From assembly GCF_963556105.2 (NCBI RefSeq), contig NZ_OY829944.1, positions 936,501 to 1,000,500 on the forward strand: DNA of 64,000 bases, given 5' to 3'. Both the position numbers and the translations under genes were made by a program. The DNA is from an uncultured Tolumonas sp. Lineage in GTDB: Bacteria > Pseudomonadota > Gammaproteobacteria > Enterobacterales > Aeromonadaceae. Below the pieces are notes generated by a model. That model ran no database searches. It was not told the origin of the DNA and saw nothing but the letters and a program-made list of their open reading frames with translations. Shown here one piece after another: positions 45,122 to 55,452 of the stretch (position 1 is the first letter of the stretch; each line of letters opens with the position of its first letter).

Positions 45122-46837
45122 ATGTCTGCATTATTAGGGCGCTTTTACCTGGCGCATATCAACGATACACACTCTCATTTTGATGAAACCGCATTACCCC
45201 TGCGTCTGGCGTTACCTGATGGGGCCTGTGATATTCGTCTGCATTGTGGTGGATTCCCGCGGCTGGCCAGTTTTATCAAACGGGCCCGGCAACGGGCTAT
45301 TTCAGAACAAATGCCATTATTCCTGCTCGATGCTGGTGATAGTTTTCAAGGAACCCTCTATTTTTCCTGCTTTAAAGGGCAGGCGAATGCCGCATTACTC
45401 AATCAATTAGGCATCGATGCTATGGTGGTTGGTAATCATGAGCTGGATACCGGCAACGCACCACTCGCTAATTTCTTACGTCAGATCCGGTTTCCGTTAT
45501 TGGCCGCCAACTGGGATCTGTCTGGCGAGGCGGAAGATAAACCGACCCGCATGCAAGATCATCCACTGATGGTCAGCTGGCAAAATCCCGCGCATCCGAA
45601 ACCTTATCTTGTGAAATGGGTCGATGACGTACCAGTGGCTATTTTCGGGCTGGTACTGGAAAACATGCCGGATATCGCTGCCCCCGACGGCGATTCCCAG
45701 TTCTTGCCGGTGGTGGAAACGGCCAAAACAATAATCGAACAGATCCATGCTGACGGCATCGAACAGATTATTTTGCTCAGTCACCTTGGCTTTCCCCGTG
45801 ATTGCCAGCTCGCGCAGGAAGTGGAGGGGATTTCGCTGATCGTGGGCGGTCACACGCATACCCTGCAAGGTGATTTCGGTGCATTAGGTTTAGCCGATGA
45901 ACACCCGTATGGCGAACGGTTTAATCGTACCTTAGTGTTGCACGCTGGTTATAACTCGCTGATGGTAGGTTTAGCCGAAGTGGCCTTGTTGCCGGACGGG
46001 CAAATGCGTATTGAACAAGGGGGTAACGTCTTACTCACCAGTGAAACGGCATTGCTGCAATCACAACAAGGCGAACCACTGCCAGCGCCGCAGCAGCGCA
46101 TCATCCGACGTTTCTTGCGTAACCAACGGCATGTTGCGATGTTGCAGCCTGATTCTGCCATGGAGCGTCTGCTGGCCAATAATTACCGCGCTAAATTACG
46201 TCACTATGCCAGTGATCAGGTGGTGTCGTTACCACGTGGTTTGCGGCATGTTCGTATTCCCGATGAACGTGGCGGCAGTCAGGTTGCTCCGCTGGTGGCG
46301 GAAGCCATGTTATTTCAGGCGCGAGAAATGGGCGTACCGGTCGATGTCGCGATTTTTAATGCCGGTGGGGCGCGGATCTCGTTACCGCCGGGGCCGGTCA
46401 GTGCCGCTGAATTAGCTGGCCGGTTGTTGCCGTTTGCCAGCACCATCAGCCATTTTGACGTGCGTGGCGAGCAGTTACGCTTAGCGCTGGAAGGGGCGAT
46501 AGTGAATGCACTGGAGCTTGGTGGTAGTGGCAGTTTCCCGTATCCGGCTGATCTGCGTTACAGCTACCATGCCGGTGCACCACGCGGGCAACGGGTGCGG
46601 CAGTTGCACGTTAAAGATCGGTCTGGGCGTTGGCAGTTATTCGATGAGCAACGCGATTATCGTTTGATCACCACTAGTTATACCGCGATGGGAAAAGAGG
46701 GTTACCACGCGCTGTTGAATCAACGCTCAGAGCCAGAACTGCTCGGGTTGATTATCTCCGATGCGTTTATCAACTACGCTCGTTCGCGCGGAATACTGAC
46801 GCCCCCGCAGGATACGCTGTATACCCTTCGTACTTGA
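45122..46837 (+). CDS. 5'-nucleotidase/2',3'-cyclic phosphodiesterase family protein, no signal peptide
   Basis: A metallophosphoesterase of the UshA/CpdB superfamily. The ATG at 45122 follows ACGGAG with 5-bp spacing; an upstream in-frame start at 45053 lacks one. Over 571 residues, the N-terminal domain has all metal-site motifs (HINDTHSHFDE, DAGDSFQGT, VVGNHELDTG, LLSHLG, GGHTHT), and the C-terminal nucleotidase domain has FNAGGARISLPPGPVSAAEL and ITTSYTAMGKEGY. UshA is periplasmic, but this protein begins at once with the catalytic strand and should be cytoplasmic. Its last five codons and stop come from an ERIC element. Confidence 0.87.
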   Translation: MSALLGRFYLAHINDTHSHFDETALPLRLALPDGACDIRLHCGGFPRLASFIKRARQRAISEQMPLFLLDAGDSFQGTLYFSCFKGQANAALLNQLGIDAMVVGNHELDTGNAPLANFLRQIRFPLLAANWDLSGEAEDKPTRMQDHPLMVSWQNPAHPKPYLVKWVDDVPVAIFGLVLENMPDIAAPDGDSQFLPVVETAKTIIEQIHADGIEQIILLSHLGFPRDCQLAQEVEGISLIVGGHTHTLQGDFGALGLADEHPYGERFNRTLVLHAGYNSLMVGLAEVALLPDGQMRIEQGGNVLLTSETALLQSQQGEPLPAPQQRIIRRFLRNQRHVAMLQPDSAMERLLANNYRAKLRHYASDQVVSLPRGLRHVRIPDERGGSQVAPLVAEAMLFQAREMGVPVDVAIFNAGGARISLPPGPVSAAELAGRLLPFASTISHFDVRGEQLRLALEGAIVNALELGGSGSFPYPADLRYSYHAGAPRGQRVRQLHVKDRSGRWQLFDEQRDYRLITTSYTAMGKEGYHALLNQRSEPELLGLIISDAFINYARSRGILTPPQDTLYTLRT

Positions 46838-46947
46838 AGTTGCAGCATCGTTGACGGCGTTCACTCACCCCAATCACATAGCTTATCTATGCTCATGGGG
46901 AGTCGCTCTCTTGTCGCCTTGCTGCAACCCCAATTACTTTGGGTATA
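46820..46947. repeat. ERIC element, full length
   Basis: A 128-bp imperfect palindrome bounded by TATACCC and GGGTATA. Its centre (TCACTCACCCCAATCACATA and CTCATGGGGAGTCGCTC) matches the core of the enterobacterial repetitive intergenic consensus. It overlaps the 3' end of the nucleotidase gene by 18 bp. A second, shorter copy is at 62974. Confidence 0.85.
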
Positions 46948-47082
46948 TCAACTGAATTTTGACCAGCTGATGCGTTAATTGAACCGGCTTGAAGCATAAA
47001 AATCGCTAAAAATACTATTTATTGGCTGCTGCTCTGGTATCCTTGGCAGTTAGCCATTTTTAAATCCCCAATAGGTTATGTT

Positions 47083-47547
47083 ATGAGCAAAAAGTTTTAT
47101 GTTTCGTGGGAAAATCTGCATCGTGAAGCGCGTCGTCTTTCTCGTCGTCAGCTTCCTGCAAGCCAATGGAAAGGCATCTTAGCGGTTAGTCGTGGTGGGT
47201 TGGTTCCTGCGGCTATTATGGCGCGTGAACTGGGTATCCGTTTTGTTGATACCATCTGCATTTCCAGCTACGAACATGATTCACAGGGTGATTTAAACGT
47301 TCTGAAACGCATTGATGGCGATGGCGAAGGCTTCCTGATCGTCGATGATTTGGTGGATAGCGGGAATACTGCGCGTCTGTTGCGTGAAATGTACCCGAAA
47401 GCACGACTGGTGACTGTGTTTGCGAAACCAAAAGGCGAGCACTTGGTTGATGATTTCGAAGTATCTATTCCGCAAGATACTTGGATCGAGCAGCCATGGG
47501 ATATGGTGCACTGCTTTGTTCCGCCAATTTGTGAAGAAAATCAGTAA
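47083..47547 (+). CDS. gpt: xanthine-guanine phosphoribosyltransferase
   Basis: Gpt salvages xanthine and guanine to XMP and GMP with PRPP. The 154 residues match E. coli (152): [16 protein letters not shown] (PRPP-binding side), the flexible-loop region SSYEHDSQG, and the PRPP signature [14 protein letters not shown], ending with [15 protein letters not shown], whose Trp stacks on the purine. It lies beside frsA, as in E. coli, with a terminator between them. Confidence 0.96.
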   Translation: MSKKFYVSWENLHREARRLSRRQLPASQWKGILAVSRGGLVPAAIMARELGIRFVDTICISSYEHDSQGDLNVLKRIDGDGEGFLIVDDLVDSGNTARLLREMYPKARLVTVFAKPKGEHLVDDFEVSIPQDTWIEQPWDMVHCFVPPICEENQ

Positions 47548-47553
47548 ACAAGT

Positions 47554-47582
47554 AAGGCTTCCGATGGGAGCCTTTCTTTTTT
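47554..47582 (+). terminator. terminator after gpt
   Basis: AAGGCTTCC / GGGAGCCTT (one T-G pair, GAT loop) followed by TCTTTTTT. Confidence 0.8.
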
Positions 47583-47627
47583 GCACGACAAAGAGCATAA
47601 ATAGAGAAAACCGCTCGCGGAGTCACT

Positions 47628-48902
47628 ATGTCAGCCCCATCCGACAAGAACTTAAGTGAAACCTTATTCAATAAAGTTCAACCTTACAAAATTCGTGAAA
47701 CATCCACTATTTCCAGTTCCGGCAACCCATTACCCTGCGAACCGCAAGAACAGTTCCTGATCGATGGGTTATGTACGCCGTCATGGTTCCGGGTTTTACG
47801 CCGGGCATTTTGGATCTGGCAAGGTGCCGAACCGATTGAATTGGAAGAAACGCTGGCTCGTATCGCTACCAGTGATGGCGAACGAACTAACCCGCAGCAA
47901 ATCGACACCGTGCAGGGCTTCATTCCTGGCAACTGGTGTTATGAGTGGAGTCAGGTGGCTGGCGAACATAACCGCAAGGCGAAAGCGGCCGATGATGCGG
48001 GTGAACCTTGGATCGCCAAAAAAGAGTATTTCCTCGCGGCCCGTTATTATTCGATTGCCAGTTATCCGCATCTGAAAGGGGATGAGTTGGCCGAACAAGC
48101 ACAAGTGCAAGCCAACATCGCTTACCGTGAAGGCGGTCGTTATCTGCCGGTGCCGCTAAAAGAGCTGAAAGTGCCGTTTCGCGGTAAAGAGATCAAAGGT
48201 TATCTGCATTTGCCGCATGACGACCACCCGGTACCCTTGGTAATGGTGACCGGTGCTATTGATAGTCTGCAACTCGATTTTATCCGTTTGTATGAAAGAG
48301 TGCTGGCACCGCTCGGTATCGGTATGTTGTCGCTCGATCTCCCCGGTTGTGGTTATTCCAGCCATTGGCCGCTGGTGGAAGATTCCAGTCGTTTACACCA
48401 AGCGGTGCTGCAATATCTGAAAGATGTACCGTGGGTGGACGATCAACGTGTGGGCATGGTTGGTTTCCGCCTCGGTGGGAATGTTGCGGTACGTCTGTCT
48501 TATCTGGAACAGTTGCGCATGAAAGCGGTAGTTTGTGTTGGTCCGGGCATGCACAACTATTTTACTGATCCGGCGATATTTGAGTTATCACCACCAATGA
48601 TGCGCGCCAGTCTGGCTAACCGGCTAAATATGGATGCCTCCAATTGGGGGGCGGTGCAACAAAGTTGTCAGGTCTTTTCGCTCAAGCGCCAAGGGCTGGC
48701 TGGAGTGAGTAAAACGCGGGTGCCGATTTTGAGTATTGGGCATCGTCGCGACTTTATTTGCCCGGAGGCGGATATCCGCATGTTGGCATCATCCAGCTTA
48801 AGCGGTAAAGCGGTAGTGCTGGATAAAGAACCGGTCAAAGAGCAGATGAACCGGATGTTGAGTGAAATTGGTGAATGGTTACGCCTGCATTTTAATCTCT
48901 GA
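47628..48902 (+). CDS. frsA: esterase FrsA
   Basis: FrsA is an alpha/beta-hydrolase first found as a partner of the PTS protein IIA-Glc in E. coli, where it affects the balance of fermentation and respiration; its esterase activity has been reported. The 424 residues match the family in two parts: a helical N-terminal region (about 1-190; TPSWFRVLRRAFWIWQGA, IPGNWCYEWSQVAGEHNRKA) and a hydrolase domain (about 195-424; LHLPHDDHPVPLVMVTGAIDSLQ, LDLPGCGYSSHWPL, VGMVGFRLGGNVAVRLSYLE). The nucleophile-elbow position reads GFRLGG, with Arg where a serine hydrolase has Ser. The gpt-frsA pairing is conserved. Confidence 0.92.
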   Translation: MSAPSDKNLSETLFNKVQPYKIRETSTISSSGNPLPCEPQEQFLIDGLCTPSWFRVLRRAFWIWQGAEPIELEETLARIATSDGERTNPQQIDTVQGFIPGNWCYEWSQVAGEHNRKAKAADDAGEPWIAKKEYFLAARYYSIASYPHLKGDELAEQAQVQANIAYREGGRYLPVPLKELKVPFRGKEIKGYLHLPHDDHPVPLVMVTGAIDSLQLDFIRLYERVLAPLGIGMLSLDLPGCGYSSHWPLVEDSSRLHQAVLQYLKDVPWVDDQRVGMVGFRLGGNVAVRLSYLEQLRMKAVVCVGPGMHNYFTDPAIFELSPPMMRASLANRLNMDASNWGAVQQSCQVFSLKRQGLAGVSKTRVPILSIGHRRDFICPEADIRMLASSSLSGKAVVLDKEPVKEQMNRMLSEIGEWLRLHFNL

Positions 48903-48936
48903 TCAAGAGATCGCATAAAATAGCTGCGAAATTCCA

Positions 48937-48966
48937 TTGCAGGGGGCGGTTAGCCTCCGGTATAAA
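48937..48966 (+). promoter_or_regulatory. predicted proB promoter
   Basis: TTGCAG (48937-48942), 18 bp, TATAAA (48961-48966), 29 bp before proB. Confidence 0.45.
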
Positions 48967-48995
48967 GAAGCCCTTCATGGAGGGTTATCGCAGCA

Positions 48996-50099
48996 ATGAA
49001 AAGCAAAACCATCGTCGTCAAGCTGGGCACCAGCATTCTTACCGGCGGCACACGTAAACTGGATCAAGCTCATATGGTTGAGTTGGTTCGTCAGTGTGCT
49101 GCTTTGCATCGTCATGGGCATCAAGTCGTGGTTGTGACCTCCGGCGCTATCGCCGCAGGTCGTGAAAAGTTGGGTTACCCCGATCTTCCCCCCACTATGC
49201 CCAATAAACAGATGCTGGCGGCGGTGGGGCAATGTCACCTGATGCAAGTGTGGCAGAACCTGTTCAGTATCTACGGTTTGCAGATTGGCCAGTTGTTGTT
49301 GACCCGTGCCGATCTGGAAGATCGCGAACGTTATCTGAATGCGCGCGACACGCTGCAGACACTGCTGCATAACCGTATTATTCCTGTTATTAACGAAAAT
49401 GATGCGGTCGCGATTGCTGAAATTAAAGTCGGCGATAATGACAACTTGTCTGCGCGGGCTGCTATTCTGGCCGATGCGGATCTGTTAATTCTGCTGACCG
49501 ACCAGAAAGGTTTGTTTACCGCCGACCCGCGCACCAACCCGGATGCGACATTGATTGAAGAAGTGACCGAAATCACCGATCAACTGCGTAGTTTGGCGGG
49601 TGACAGCGTGAGTGGCCTTGGCACCGGTGGCATGTCGACGAAACTGCAAGCCGCGGATATTGCCTGCCGTGCGGGTATTGAAGTGGTGATCGCCAGTGGT
49701 AAAACCCCAGAAGTAGTGGGTCGTCTGGCAAATAATGAAAAAGTTGGCACCTGCTTTAAAGCACAAGCTAATCCGTTGGAAGGTCGCAAGAGCTGGATTT
49801 TAGCCGGCCCGCAGTCGCACGGTGAAATTCACATTGATGCCGGTGCGGTGAAAGCGGTGCATGACAAAGGCTCGAGCCTGTTGCCAAAAGGCATCACGCA
49901 AATTGTCGGTGAATTCGGTCGCGGTGAAGCCGTGCGCATCATTACACCGGACGGCAAAGAGTTGGCGCGCGGCATTACGCGCTATACTGCTGATGAATTA
50001 GCCCGTGTACGTGGCCATCACTCTGATGAAATTGAAGCTTGCTTAGGTTATGGCTATGGTCCGGTGGCAATCCATCGTGATGATATGGTCTTGCTGTAA
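48996..50099 (+). CDS. proB: glutamate 5-kinase
   Basis: ProB phosphorylates glutamate in the first step of proline synthesis and is feedback-inhibited by proline in E. coli. The 367 residues match E. coli exactly in length. Amino-acid kinase domain (1-255): [63 protein letters not shown] in parts, and [15 protein letters not shown]. The C-terminal PUA domain (about 275-355) includes [18 protein letters not shown]. It is 6 bp upstream of proA, its partner. Confidence 0.97.
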   Translation: MKSKTIVVKLGTSILTGGTRKLDQAHMVELVRQCAALHRHGHQVVVVTSGAIAAGREKLGYPDLPPTMPNKQMLAAVGQCHLMQVWQNLFSIYGLQIGQLLLTRADLEDRERYLNARDTLQTLLHNRIIPVINENDAVAIAEIKVGDNDNLSARAAILADADLLILLTDQKGLFTADPRTNPDATLIEEVTEITDQLRSLAGDSVSGLGTGGMSTKLQAADIACRAGIEVVIASGKTPEVVGRLANNEKVGTCFKAQANPLEGRKSWILAGPQSHGEIHIDAGAVKAVHDKGSSLLPKGITQIVGEFGRGEAVRIITPDGKELARGITRYTADELARVRGHHSDEIEACLGYGYGPVAIHRDDMVLL

Positions 50100-50105
50100 A
50101 GGAGA

Positions 50106-51371
50106 ATGAACATGAGTTTATTAGCAATGGGCAAGGCCGCCCGCGACGCCTCGTTTGAATTAGCTATTGCTGCCACCGCCCGTAAAAATCAGGCTTTGCT
50201 GGCAATGGCCGATGAGCTGGAATTACAGCAGGATGTGATCCTGGCTGCGAACGCCAAAGACATTGAAGCGGGTCGTGCATCAGGTTTAACCGATGCTCTG
50301 CTCGACCGTCTGCTACTGAATGAATCACGTCTGGCCGGTATTGTCGCCGATGTGCGCAAAGTAGTGACACTGGATGATCCGGTTGGCGCTGAAATTGACA
50401 GTCGCGTGTTGGAAAATGGTATGCGCTTATCGCGTCGTCGCGTACCAATTGGCGTGATTGGCGTTATTTATGAAGCGCGCCCGAACGTAACCATTGATAT
50501 CGCTGCACTGTGTTTGAAAACCGGTAACGCCAGCATTTTGCGTGGTGGTCGTGAGACGTTTCACTCCAACATGGCGTTGGTGAAAGTCATTCAGACGGCA
50601 CTGGCCAAGAGTGGTTTGCCAGCCGCATCAGTGCAATACATTGAAAGCCCTGATCGTGCACTGGTGAGCGAGTTGCTGACCATGGATCAATACGTCGATA
50701 TGATCATCCCACGTGGTGGCGCGAACTTGCACCGCCTGTGTAAAGATCAAAGCACGATCCCGGTCATCATCGGCGGTTTTGGTGTCAGCCACTTATACGT
50801 CGATGAAAGCGCTGATCTGGTGCGCGCCATTGATGTGATTGATAACGCGAAAGTACAGCGTCCATCCGCCTGTAATTCGCTGGATACCTTGCTGCTGAAT
50901 GAAAAAATTGCCGCCAAAATTGCACCGGCTTTGGTCGCTCGTATGAATCAGCAAAAAGTCACGTTGGTGGCGGAAGCGAAAGCTTTTGCGCTGTTGCAAG
51001 CGGCGGGCGCCAACCAATTACGTCAGGCGGGCGATGAAGATTTTGACACCGAATGGTTGAGTTTGACGCTGGGTGTGAAAGTGGTGGCTGATGTGAAAGC
51101 GGCGATTGCTCATTTGCAGGAACATAACGCCTGTCACTCTGATGCGATCCTGACCAACGATCTGCGTCATGCCGAATTGTTTATCAATGGTGTTGGTTCA
51201 GCGGCCGTGTATGTCAATGCATCAACCCGTTTCACTGACGGTGCGCAGTTTGGTTTAGGTGCTGAAGTAGCCGTTTCTACCCAGAAACTGCATGCCCGTG
51301 GCCCAATGGGGCTCACTGAACTGACCAGCTATAAATGGATTGGTCAGGCTGATTATCTGAGCCGCAGTTAA
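50106..51371 (+). CDS. proA: gamma-glutamyl phosphate reductase
   Basis: ProA reduces gamma-glutamyl phosphate to glutamate-5-semialdehyde with NADPH, the second proline step. The 421 residues (E. coli 417) have the aldehyde-dehydrogenase fold: [31 protein letters not shown] in the cofactor domain and the catalytic Cys in [13 protein letters not shown]. The ending [17 protein letters not shown] is typical. The ATG follows AAAGGAGAATGAAC, a strong ribosome site, directly after proB. Confidence 0.97.
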   Translation: MNMSLLAMGKAARDASFELAIAATARKNQALLAMADELELQQDVILAANAKDIEAGRASGLTDALLDRLLLNESRLAGIVADVRKVVTLDDPVGAEIDSRVLENGMRLSRRRVPIGVIGVIYEARPNVTIDIAALCLKTGNASILRGGRETFHSNMALVKVIQTALAKSGLPAASVQYIESPDRALVSELLTMDQYVDMIIPRGGANLHRLCKDQSTIPVIIGGFGVSHLYVDESADLVRAIDVIDNAKVQRPSACNSLDTLLLNEKIAAKIAPALVARMNQQKVTLVAEAKAFALLQAAGANQLRQAGDEDFDTEWLSLTLGVKVVADVKAAIAHLQEHNACHSDAILTNDLRHAELFINGVGSAAVYVNASTRFTDGAQFGLGAEVAVSTQKLHARGPMGLTELTSYKWIGQADYLSRS

Positions 51372-51401
51372 GTGATTATTACCCAATAAATCGTTTTGAA
51401 T

Positions 51402-51433
51402 AAAAAGCCACGCGATTCTTGCGTGGCTTTTTT
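51402..51433. terminator. terminator after proBA
   Basis: AAAAAGCCACGC / GCGTGGCTTTTTT with a 7-nt loop. It also works on the - strand for the convergent chemoreceptor. Confidence 0.88.
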
Positions 51434-51447
51434 CTTATGCTCTCCAA

Positions 51448-53472
51448 TCAATTCAACATATTGGTCAATTGATCCAGTGTATCCATACGCGCGTTGACCT
51501 TTTCAGTCAGTGCACTGGCTTCACGCAAGGCAGATACCGCATAAACAATAGCATTGCTGGCATTTTGTATATCGGCAGAAACTTCGGCTAACCGGCTATT
51601 GAAATTGAGCGTACTGCGGGAGAATTCATCGCCAGTCGAGCTGTTTTGTCCGATCAATTCTGAAATATCACTGACATTGACCACCAGACCATGAATCGAA
51701 TCATTGGTTTTTTTCAACGATTCCTGCGTAATTTGCGCCAGTTTACGCACCTCTTCTGCTACTACTGCAAAACCACGACCATGTTCACCAGCCCGTGCCG
51801 CTTCGATAGCGGCATTTAATGCTAACAAGTTAGTCTGGTCGGCAATCTTATTGATTACATTCAATATCTCTTTGATATTTTCAGTGCTGCTGTTAAGCGT
51901 GAGGGTTTTTGGCTGAATACTGTTACTGAGTTCTAATAATGTATTTACCTGCTGCAAGTGCTTAGACAACGAGCCACCCAATTGTAATACTTGCTGGCTG
52001 ATATCTTGCACATTGTGTTCAATATCACCCAGCCTCGTTGTCAGTGCAGGCATCAGTGCACGGTAATGTTCGAGTTGTTGAATAACTTCTTTACGGATCT
52101 TACTGACAATATCGATTTGTTTGATCTGTCGTTGCAGGCCGTAGTTTTGAAACTGAGCATATAAAATGGGAAATAGATCGACCGAATCATCTGAGAAATG
52201 AACGTCACTGTTTTCCAGTTGGAAGAAAAACAACGCTGTTAGTGTCTGGTTGATATTGACCCCATACAGCTCGCCAAATGTTGAAAAACCAGCGGTCGGG
52301 ATCGCATCAAAGCTATGAACCTGCGCTAAACTTTGCTGATTGTGCAGTCGTCTTAGAATACAGTCATTTAAGATACCGCCGACAGGTGTAGTGTGTTGTT
52401 TCGTTGCCATAAACTCACGGAAATCTTGTTCGGTACGTTGGACTAAATCCTGCCGTTTAACCAGAAACAGCTGTTCGCCCATCGATAAATCGCAGAAAAA
52501 AGAGACCTGATCTTTTTCAAAATCAAAGCCGGCAATACTGCGGATAAACAGCTGGTCTTCGATCTCAATGGCAAAGCTGTAATCTTCCAGCTGACGCTCT
52601 AAATCATGGTTGTTGCTGACGCGGAAATGTTTCTTCAGTGCATCAATAAAAGAGATCACATGATGATCATCAGTCAGTACGGATTTGACCCAGCGTTGTT
52701 CTTGAGATGCTTCGGTGATTAAAAAAGAGACGTTCTGTTTTTCAAAATTATGCGAGGTAAAAATGGCATAACGATAGGCCGGATTAATCTTCATAAACGC
52801 AATCACAGCATGACCTTGCTGGATCTGCTTGCCGTCATAAATATAAGTATTTTTAAAGTCGAGTTTGCCACCGGCGGAACCACCAATGAAATGACAAGGA
52901 AAACGACGGCTGCTGTAAACCGCTTCGCTGAAAAAGGATTCTGAGGCACCCAATCCATCTAGGAAAGTTAAGGCAACGGTATCATGATGCTCAATAGGAA
53001 ATGGAATGGAGAGGCGAGCCAGTGATTGTGCAATCCGTTGTACGCGATCGTGATGCGATACGCTGATCTCGCCGCGTTTTAGGTCTTCATTATTCAGCGC
53101 CACACTGGTGATCATCACCTGTTGCAGTAAACGTTTATCAAACGCCTGTACAACCACGGTATTCCAACTGCTACCCGTATCACAATAGAGAGAAGATGCA
53201 CTATCTGGCTGGTGGCATAACTCGCCAGCGGTCGTCGTAGCCAGTAATTGGCATTTGGGCGCGCGGCTGTTCAGGTATTGTTTCAGCATCTGACAGCACT
53301 GATTAAAATCGGTATGTGGGCTGACATACGCCACTAAGAGCGCAGGCTCAGCGCCTTTGGGTAACCATTCCTGCAGATCTTGTGACAACTTCTGTGCATC
53401 AGAGCGTAAGACATGAACAACGGGTTGATTATTGGGGGTTCCTGCTACTTTTTTTCCAAAAAATGAAAACAT
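51448..53472 (-). CDS. soluble FIST-domain methyl-accepting chemotaxis protein
   Basis: A cytoplasmic signal transducer. I start at the ATG at 53472 (MFSFFGKK); the frame is open to 53556, but that extension is not conserved in character. No membrane helix is visible in 674 residues. The N-terminal part (about 40-235) is a FIST N domain ([35 protein letters not shown]) and the next (about 240-390) a FIST C domain (YEGVN-like [11 protein letters not shown] further on). The C-terminal third is a receptor signalling domain with the tip [33 protein letters not shown] in parts. FIST domains are thought to sense small ligands such as amino acids. The gene sits beside proBA. Confidence 0.88.
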   Translation of the reverse strand: MFSFFGKKVAGTPNNQPVVHVLRSDAQKLSQDLQEWLPKGAEPALLVAYVSPHTDFNQCCQMLKQYLNSRAPKCQLLATTTAGELCHQPDSASSLYCDTGSSWNTVVVQAFDKRLLQQVMITSVALNNEDLKRGEISVSHHDRVQRIAQSLARLSIPFPIEHHDTVALTFLDGLGASESFFSEAVYSSRRFPCHFIGGSAGGKLDFKNTYIYDGKQIQQGHAVIAFMKINPAYRYAIFTSHNFEKQNVSFLITEASQEQRWVKSVLTDDHHVISFIDALKKHFRVSNNHDLERQLEDYSFAIEIEDQLFIRSIAGFDFEKDQVSFFCDLSMGEQLFLVKRQDLVQRTEQDFREFMATKQHTTPVGGILNDCILRRLHNQQSLAQVHSFDAIPTAGFSTFGELYGVNINQTLTALFFFQLENSDVHFSDDSVDLFPILYAQFQNYGLQRQIKQIDIVSKIRKEVIQQLEHYRALMPALTTRLGDIEHNVQDISQQVLQLGGSLSKHLQQVNTLLELSNSIQPKTLTLNSSTENIKEILNVINKIADQTNLLALNAAIEAARAGEHGRGFAVVAEEVRKLAQITQESLKKTNDSIHGLVVNVSDISELIGQNSSTGDEFSRSTLNFNSRLAEVSADIQNASNAIVYAVSALREASALTEKVNARMDTLDQLTNMLN

Positions 53473-53737
53473 AGGCGCGTCCTGATTAATCGATTCAGCT
53501 TTGGTGCTCTTTGCGGCTAACTGAATATGTATATAAGTAATTATTGTTATACCCATTATTTATAGAACAGTTCTGGCGACACAGATGTGCTTTCGCTCTG
53601 AATAATCAAAACTAATAAATGATCCTGCTACAGTGACGATTTCCCGACTATAAACAGGCTATAATGCGCTATTACCAAATTTTCTTTTTAAGATGCGGGA
53701 TCACCCGCAGCCAAACTCAGACAGGTAGATAGTCGTT

Positions 53738-54271
53738 ATGATGAAACACAAAATCGATGTGATGATCTCGGAAGAAGATGTTCAGGCCAAAGTGGCTGAA
53801 CTGGGGCGTCAGATCACCGCACATTATCAGGGAACCTCTGAGCTGGTTCTGGTGGGATTATTGCGCGGTTCTTGTTTGTTTTTGGCTGATTTGAGCCGTC
53901 ATATTGATCTGCCGGTGAGTCTTGATTTCATGACTGCATCCAGTTACGGCAACAGCACGACGACTTCTCGTGAAGTGCGTGTGCTGAAAGATCTGGATGA
54001 TGAGATCAAAGGCAAAGATGTGTTGATCGTGGAAGACATTATCGACAGCGGTTTTACTTTAAGCAAAATCCGCGACATCATCGGTTTGCGGGAACCCAAA
54101 TCGCTGGCGATCTGTACGCTGCTGAATAAACCGGCGCGTCGTGAAGTGCAAGTGCCGGTTGAGTGGACCGGCTTTACCATTCCGGATGAATTTGTGGTGG
54201 GTTACGGTATCGATTACGCCCAGCTGTATCGCAATCTGCGTTTTATCGGCAAAGTGATCCCGCAGGAATAA
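53738..54271 (+). CDS. hpt: hypoxanthine phosphoribosyltransferase
   Basis: Hpt salvages hypoxanthine (and guanine less well) to IMP/GMP using PRPP. The 177 residues match E. coli Hpt: [21 protein letters not shown], the flexible loop [16 protein letters not shown], and the PRPP motif [14 protein letters not shown]. The end [22 protein letters not shown] is characteristic. A perfect TATAAT (53660-53665) lies upstream, but its -35 is unclear. The first two codons are both ATG. In E. coli hpt is near yadGH; here the sucrose operon lies between. Confidence 0.96.
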   Translation: MMKHKIDVMISEEDVQAKVAELGRQITAHYQGTSELVLVGLLRGSCLFLADLSRHIDLPVSLDFMTASSYGNSTTTSREVRVLKDLDDEIKGKDVLIVEDIIDSGFTLSKIRDIIGLREPKSLAICTLLNKPARREVQVPVEWTGFTIPDEFVVGYGIDYAQLYRNLRFIGKVIPQE

Positions 54272-54311
54272 ACCATTGCCTGGTTAGTTGTTTCTCGGAA
54301 GTACAGACATC

Positions 54312-54355
54312 AAAGCCACCCCACTTGTTAGTAACAATGGCCGGTGGCTTTTTAT
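54312..54355. terminator. terminator between hpt and scrR
   Basis: AAAGCCACC (54312-54320) / GGTGGCTTT (54343-54351) with an inner TTGT/ACAA stem, then TTATTT. It can serve both convergent genes. Confidence 0.78.
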
Positions 54356-55452
54356 TTACGCAGGAAATCGGCCGCCATTAGTTTGCTTAGACGACGTGAT
54401 TCAGGGTGTCGCCAGCGAATACGGGCTGGGATCGTTTGGTTTACCGGCGATGTTAGCGGTTTGTCTTCCATCAAGGCCATTAGCATGGTGAAGGCATTGA
54501 AGGCGAGGGCGGTGTAATCCTGAGCGATGCTGTCGACATGCAGCGGCATAAAATCCAACAATTCATGATCATCAAAACTAGCCAGATGTAAGCCCTGTTG
54601 CATTTCCGGGTTTTGATTCAGATATTGCAGCACCCCTTCCAACAGCGAGAAAGACGCGGTGAACAACGCTTTGGGCGGGCGTCCTAACTCATTGCAGACC
54701 TCTTCCATCATGTCATAACCGGAGTAGGAGAGATAATTGCGCTGACGTATCCATTCTGGGCGCACAATCACTTGTGCCTGTTGCAAACCTTGTTTATAGC
54801 CGCTCAGCCGTTGTTTGCTCGGTGTCAGGCTTGGTTCGCCGCCAAAGTAGTACACTTCTTCCGGCGATTGGGTACCCAATACCTGAATCAAGTGGGCGGT
54901 AGCGGTGGTCGCATCCGTCATGATCAGCGGTAAGCTGGAGTCACCAATCTGACGACCGAGTTGCACGACCGGAACATAACTGTGGATCTTGCTATACGCT
55001 TCATCGCTAGTATTGCTTGAGATAACAATTAAACCATCAACCTGACGTTGTAGCAGATTATTAACCACCACACGCTCTTGCTCAGGGTCTTCGTCTGAAC
55101 AGGCGATGATGATCTGAATACCGGCATTCCGAAATAGCGATTCCAGCTCTTTAGCCAGACTGGCGTTAGTGAACTGCGTTAAGAAGGGGAGCACCAAACC
55201 AATCGTGTGGCTGCGTGACGAGCGTAACGCACGGGCATGGAAACTGGGTTGATAGCGATGTTCTTCCGCAATCGCCAGTATTCGTTGCTGGGTATCTTCC
55301 GATACCCGATATTCATCGCCTTTACCATTCAATACCAGACTGGCGGTCGCCTTAGAGACGCCCGCTAGTTCTGCGATGTTGCTGATAGTAATACGGTTTG
55401 GTTGTTTCACGTCAGATCCGATAGCGGGTAGCTTTTTTATTCTATCACGCAT
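54352..55452 (-). CDS. scrR: LacI-family repressor of the sucrose operon
   Basis: A LacI/GalR-type regulator. The DNA-binding head is near residues 20-75 (ITISNIAELAGVSKATASLVLNGKG with the hinge helix RALRSSRSHTIGLVLP), followed by a periplasmic-binding-protein-like sensor domain (about 80-340). The 366-residue length and the head sequence resemble ScrR repressors. It overlaps the end of scrB by 16 bp and is the last gene of the scrA-scrB-scrR operon, so it represses its own synthesis. The likely operators are the two identical palindromes upstream of scrA. The inducer (fructose or a phosphate of it in other ScrR systems) is not shown here. Confidence 0.9.
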   Translation of the reverse strand: MRDRIKKLPAIGSDVKQPNRITISNIAELAGVSKATASLVLNGKGDEYRVSEDTQQRILAIAEEHRYQPSFHARALRSSRSHTIGLVLPFLTQFTNASLAKELESLFRNAGIQIIIACSDEDPEQERVVVNNLLQRQVDGLIVISSNTSDEAYSKIHSYVPVVQLGRQIGDSSLPLIMTDATTATAHLIQVLGTQSPEEVYYFGGEPSLTPSKQRLSGYKQGLQQAQVIVRPEWIRQRNYLSYSGYDMMEEVCNELGRPPKALFTASFSLLEGVLQYLNQNPEMQQGLHLASFDDHELLDFMPLHVDSIAQDYTALAFNAFTMLMALMEDKPLTSPVNQTIPARIRWRHPESRRLSKLMAADFLRK

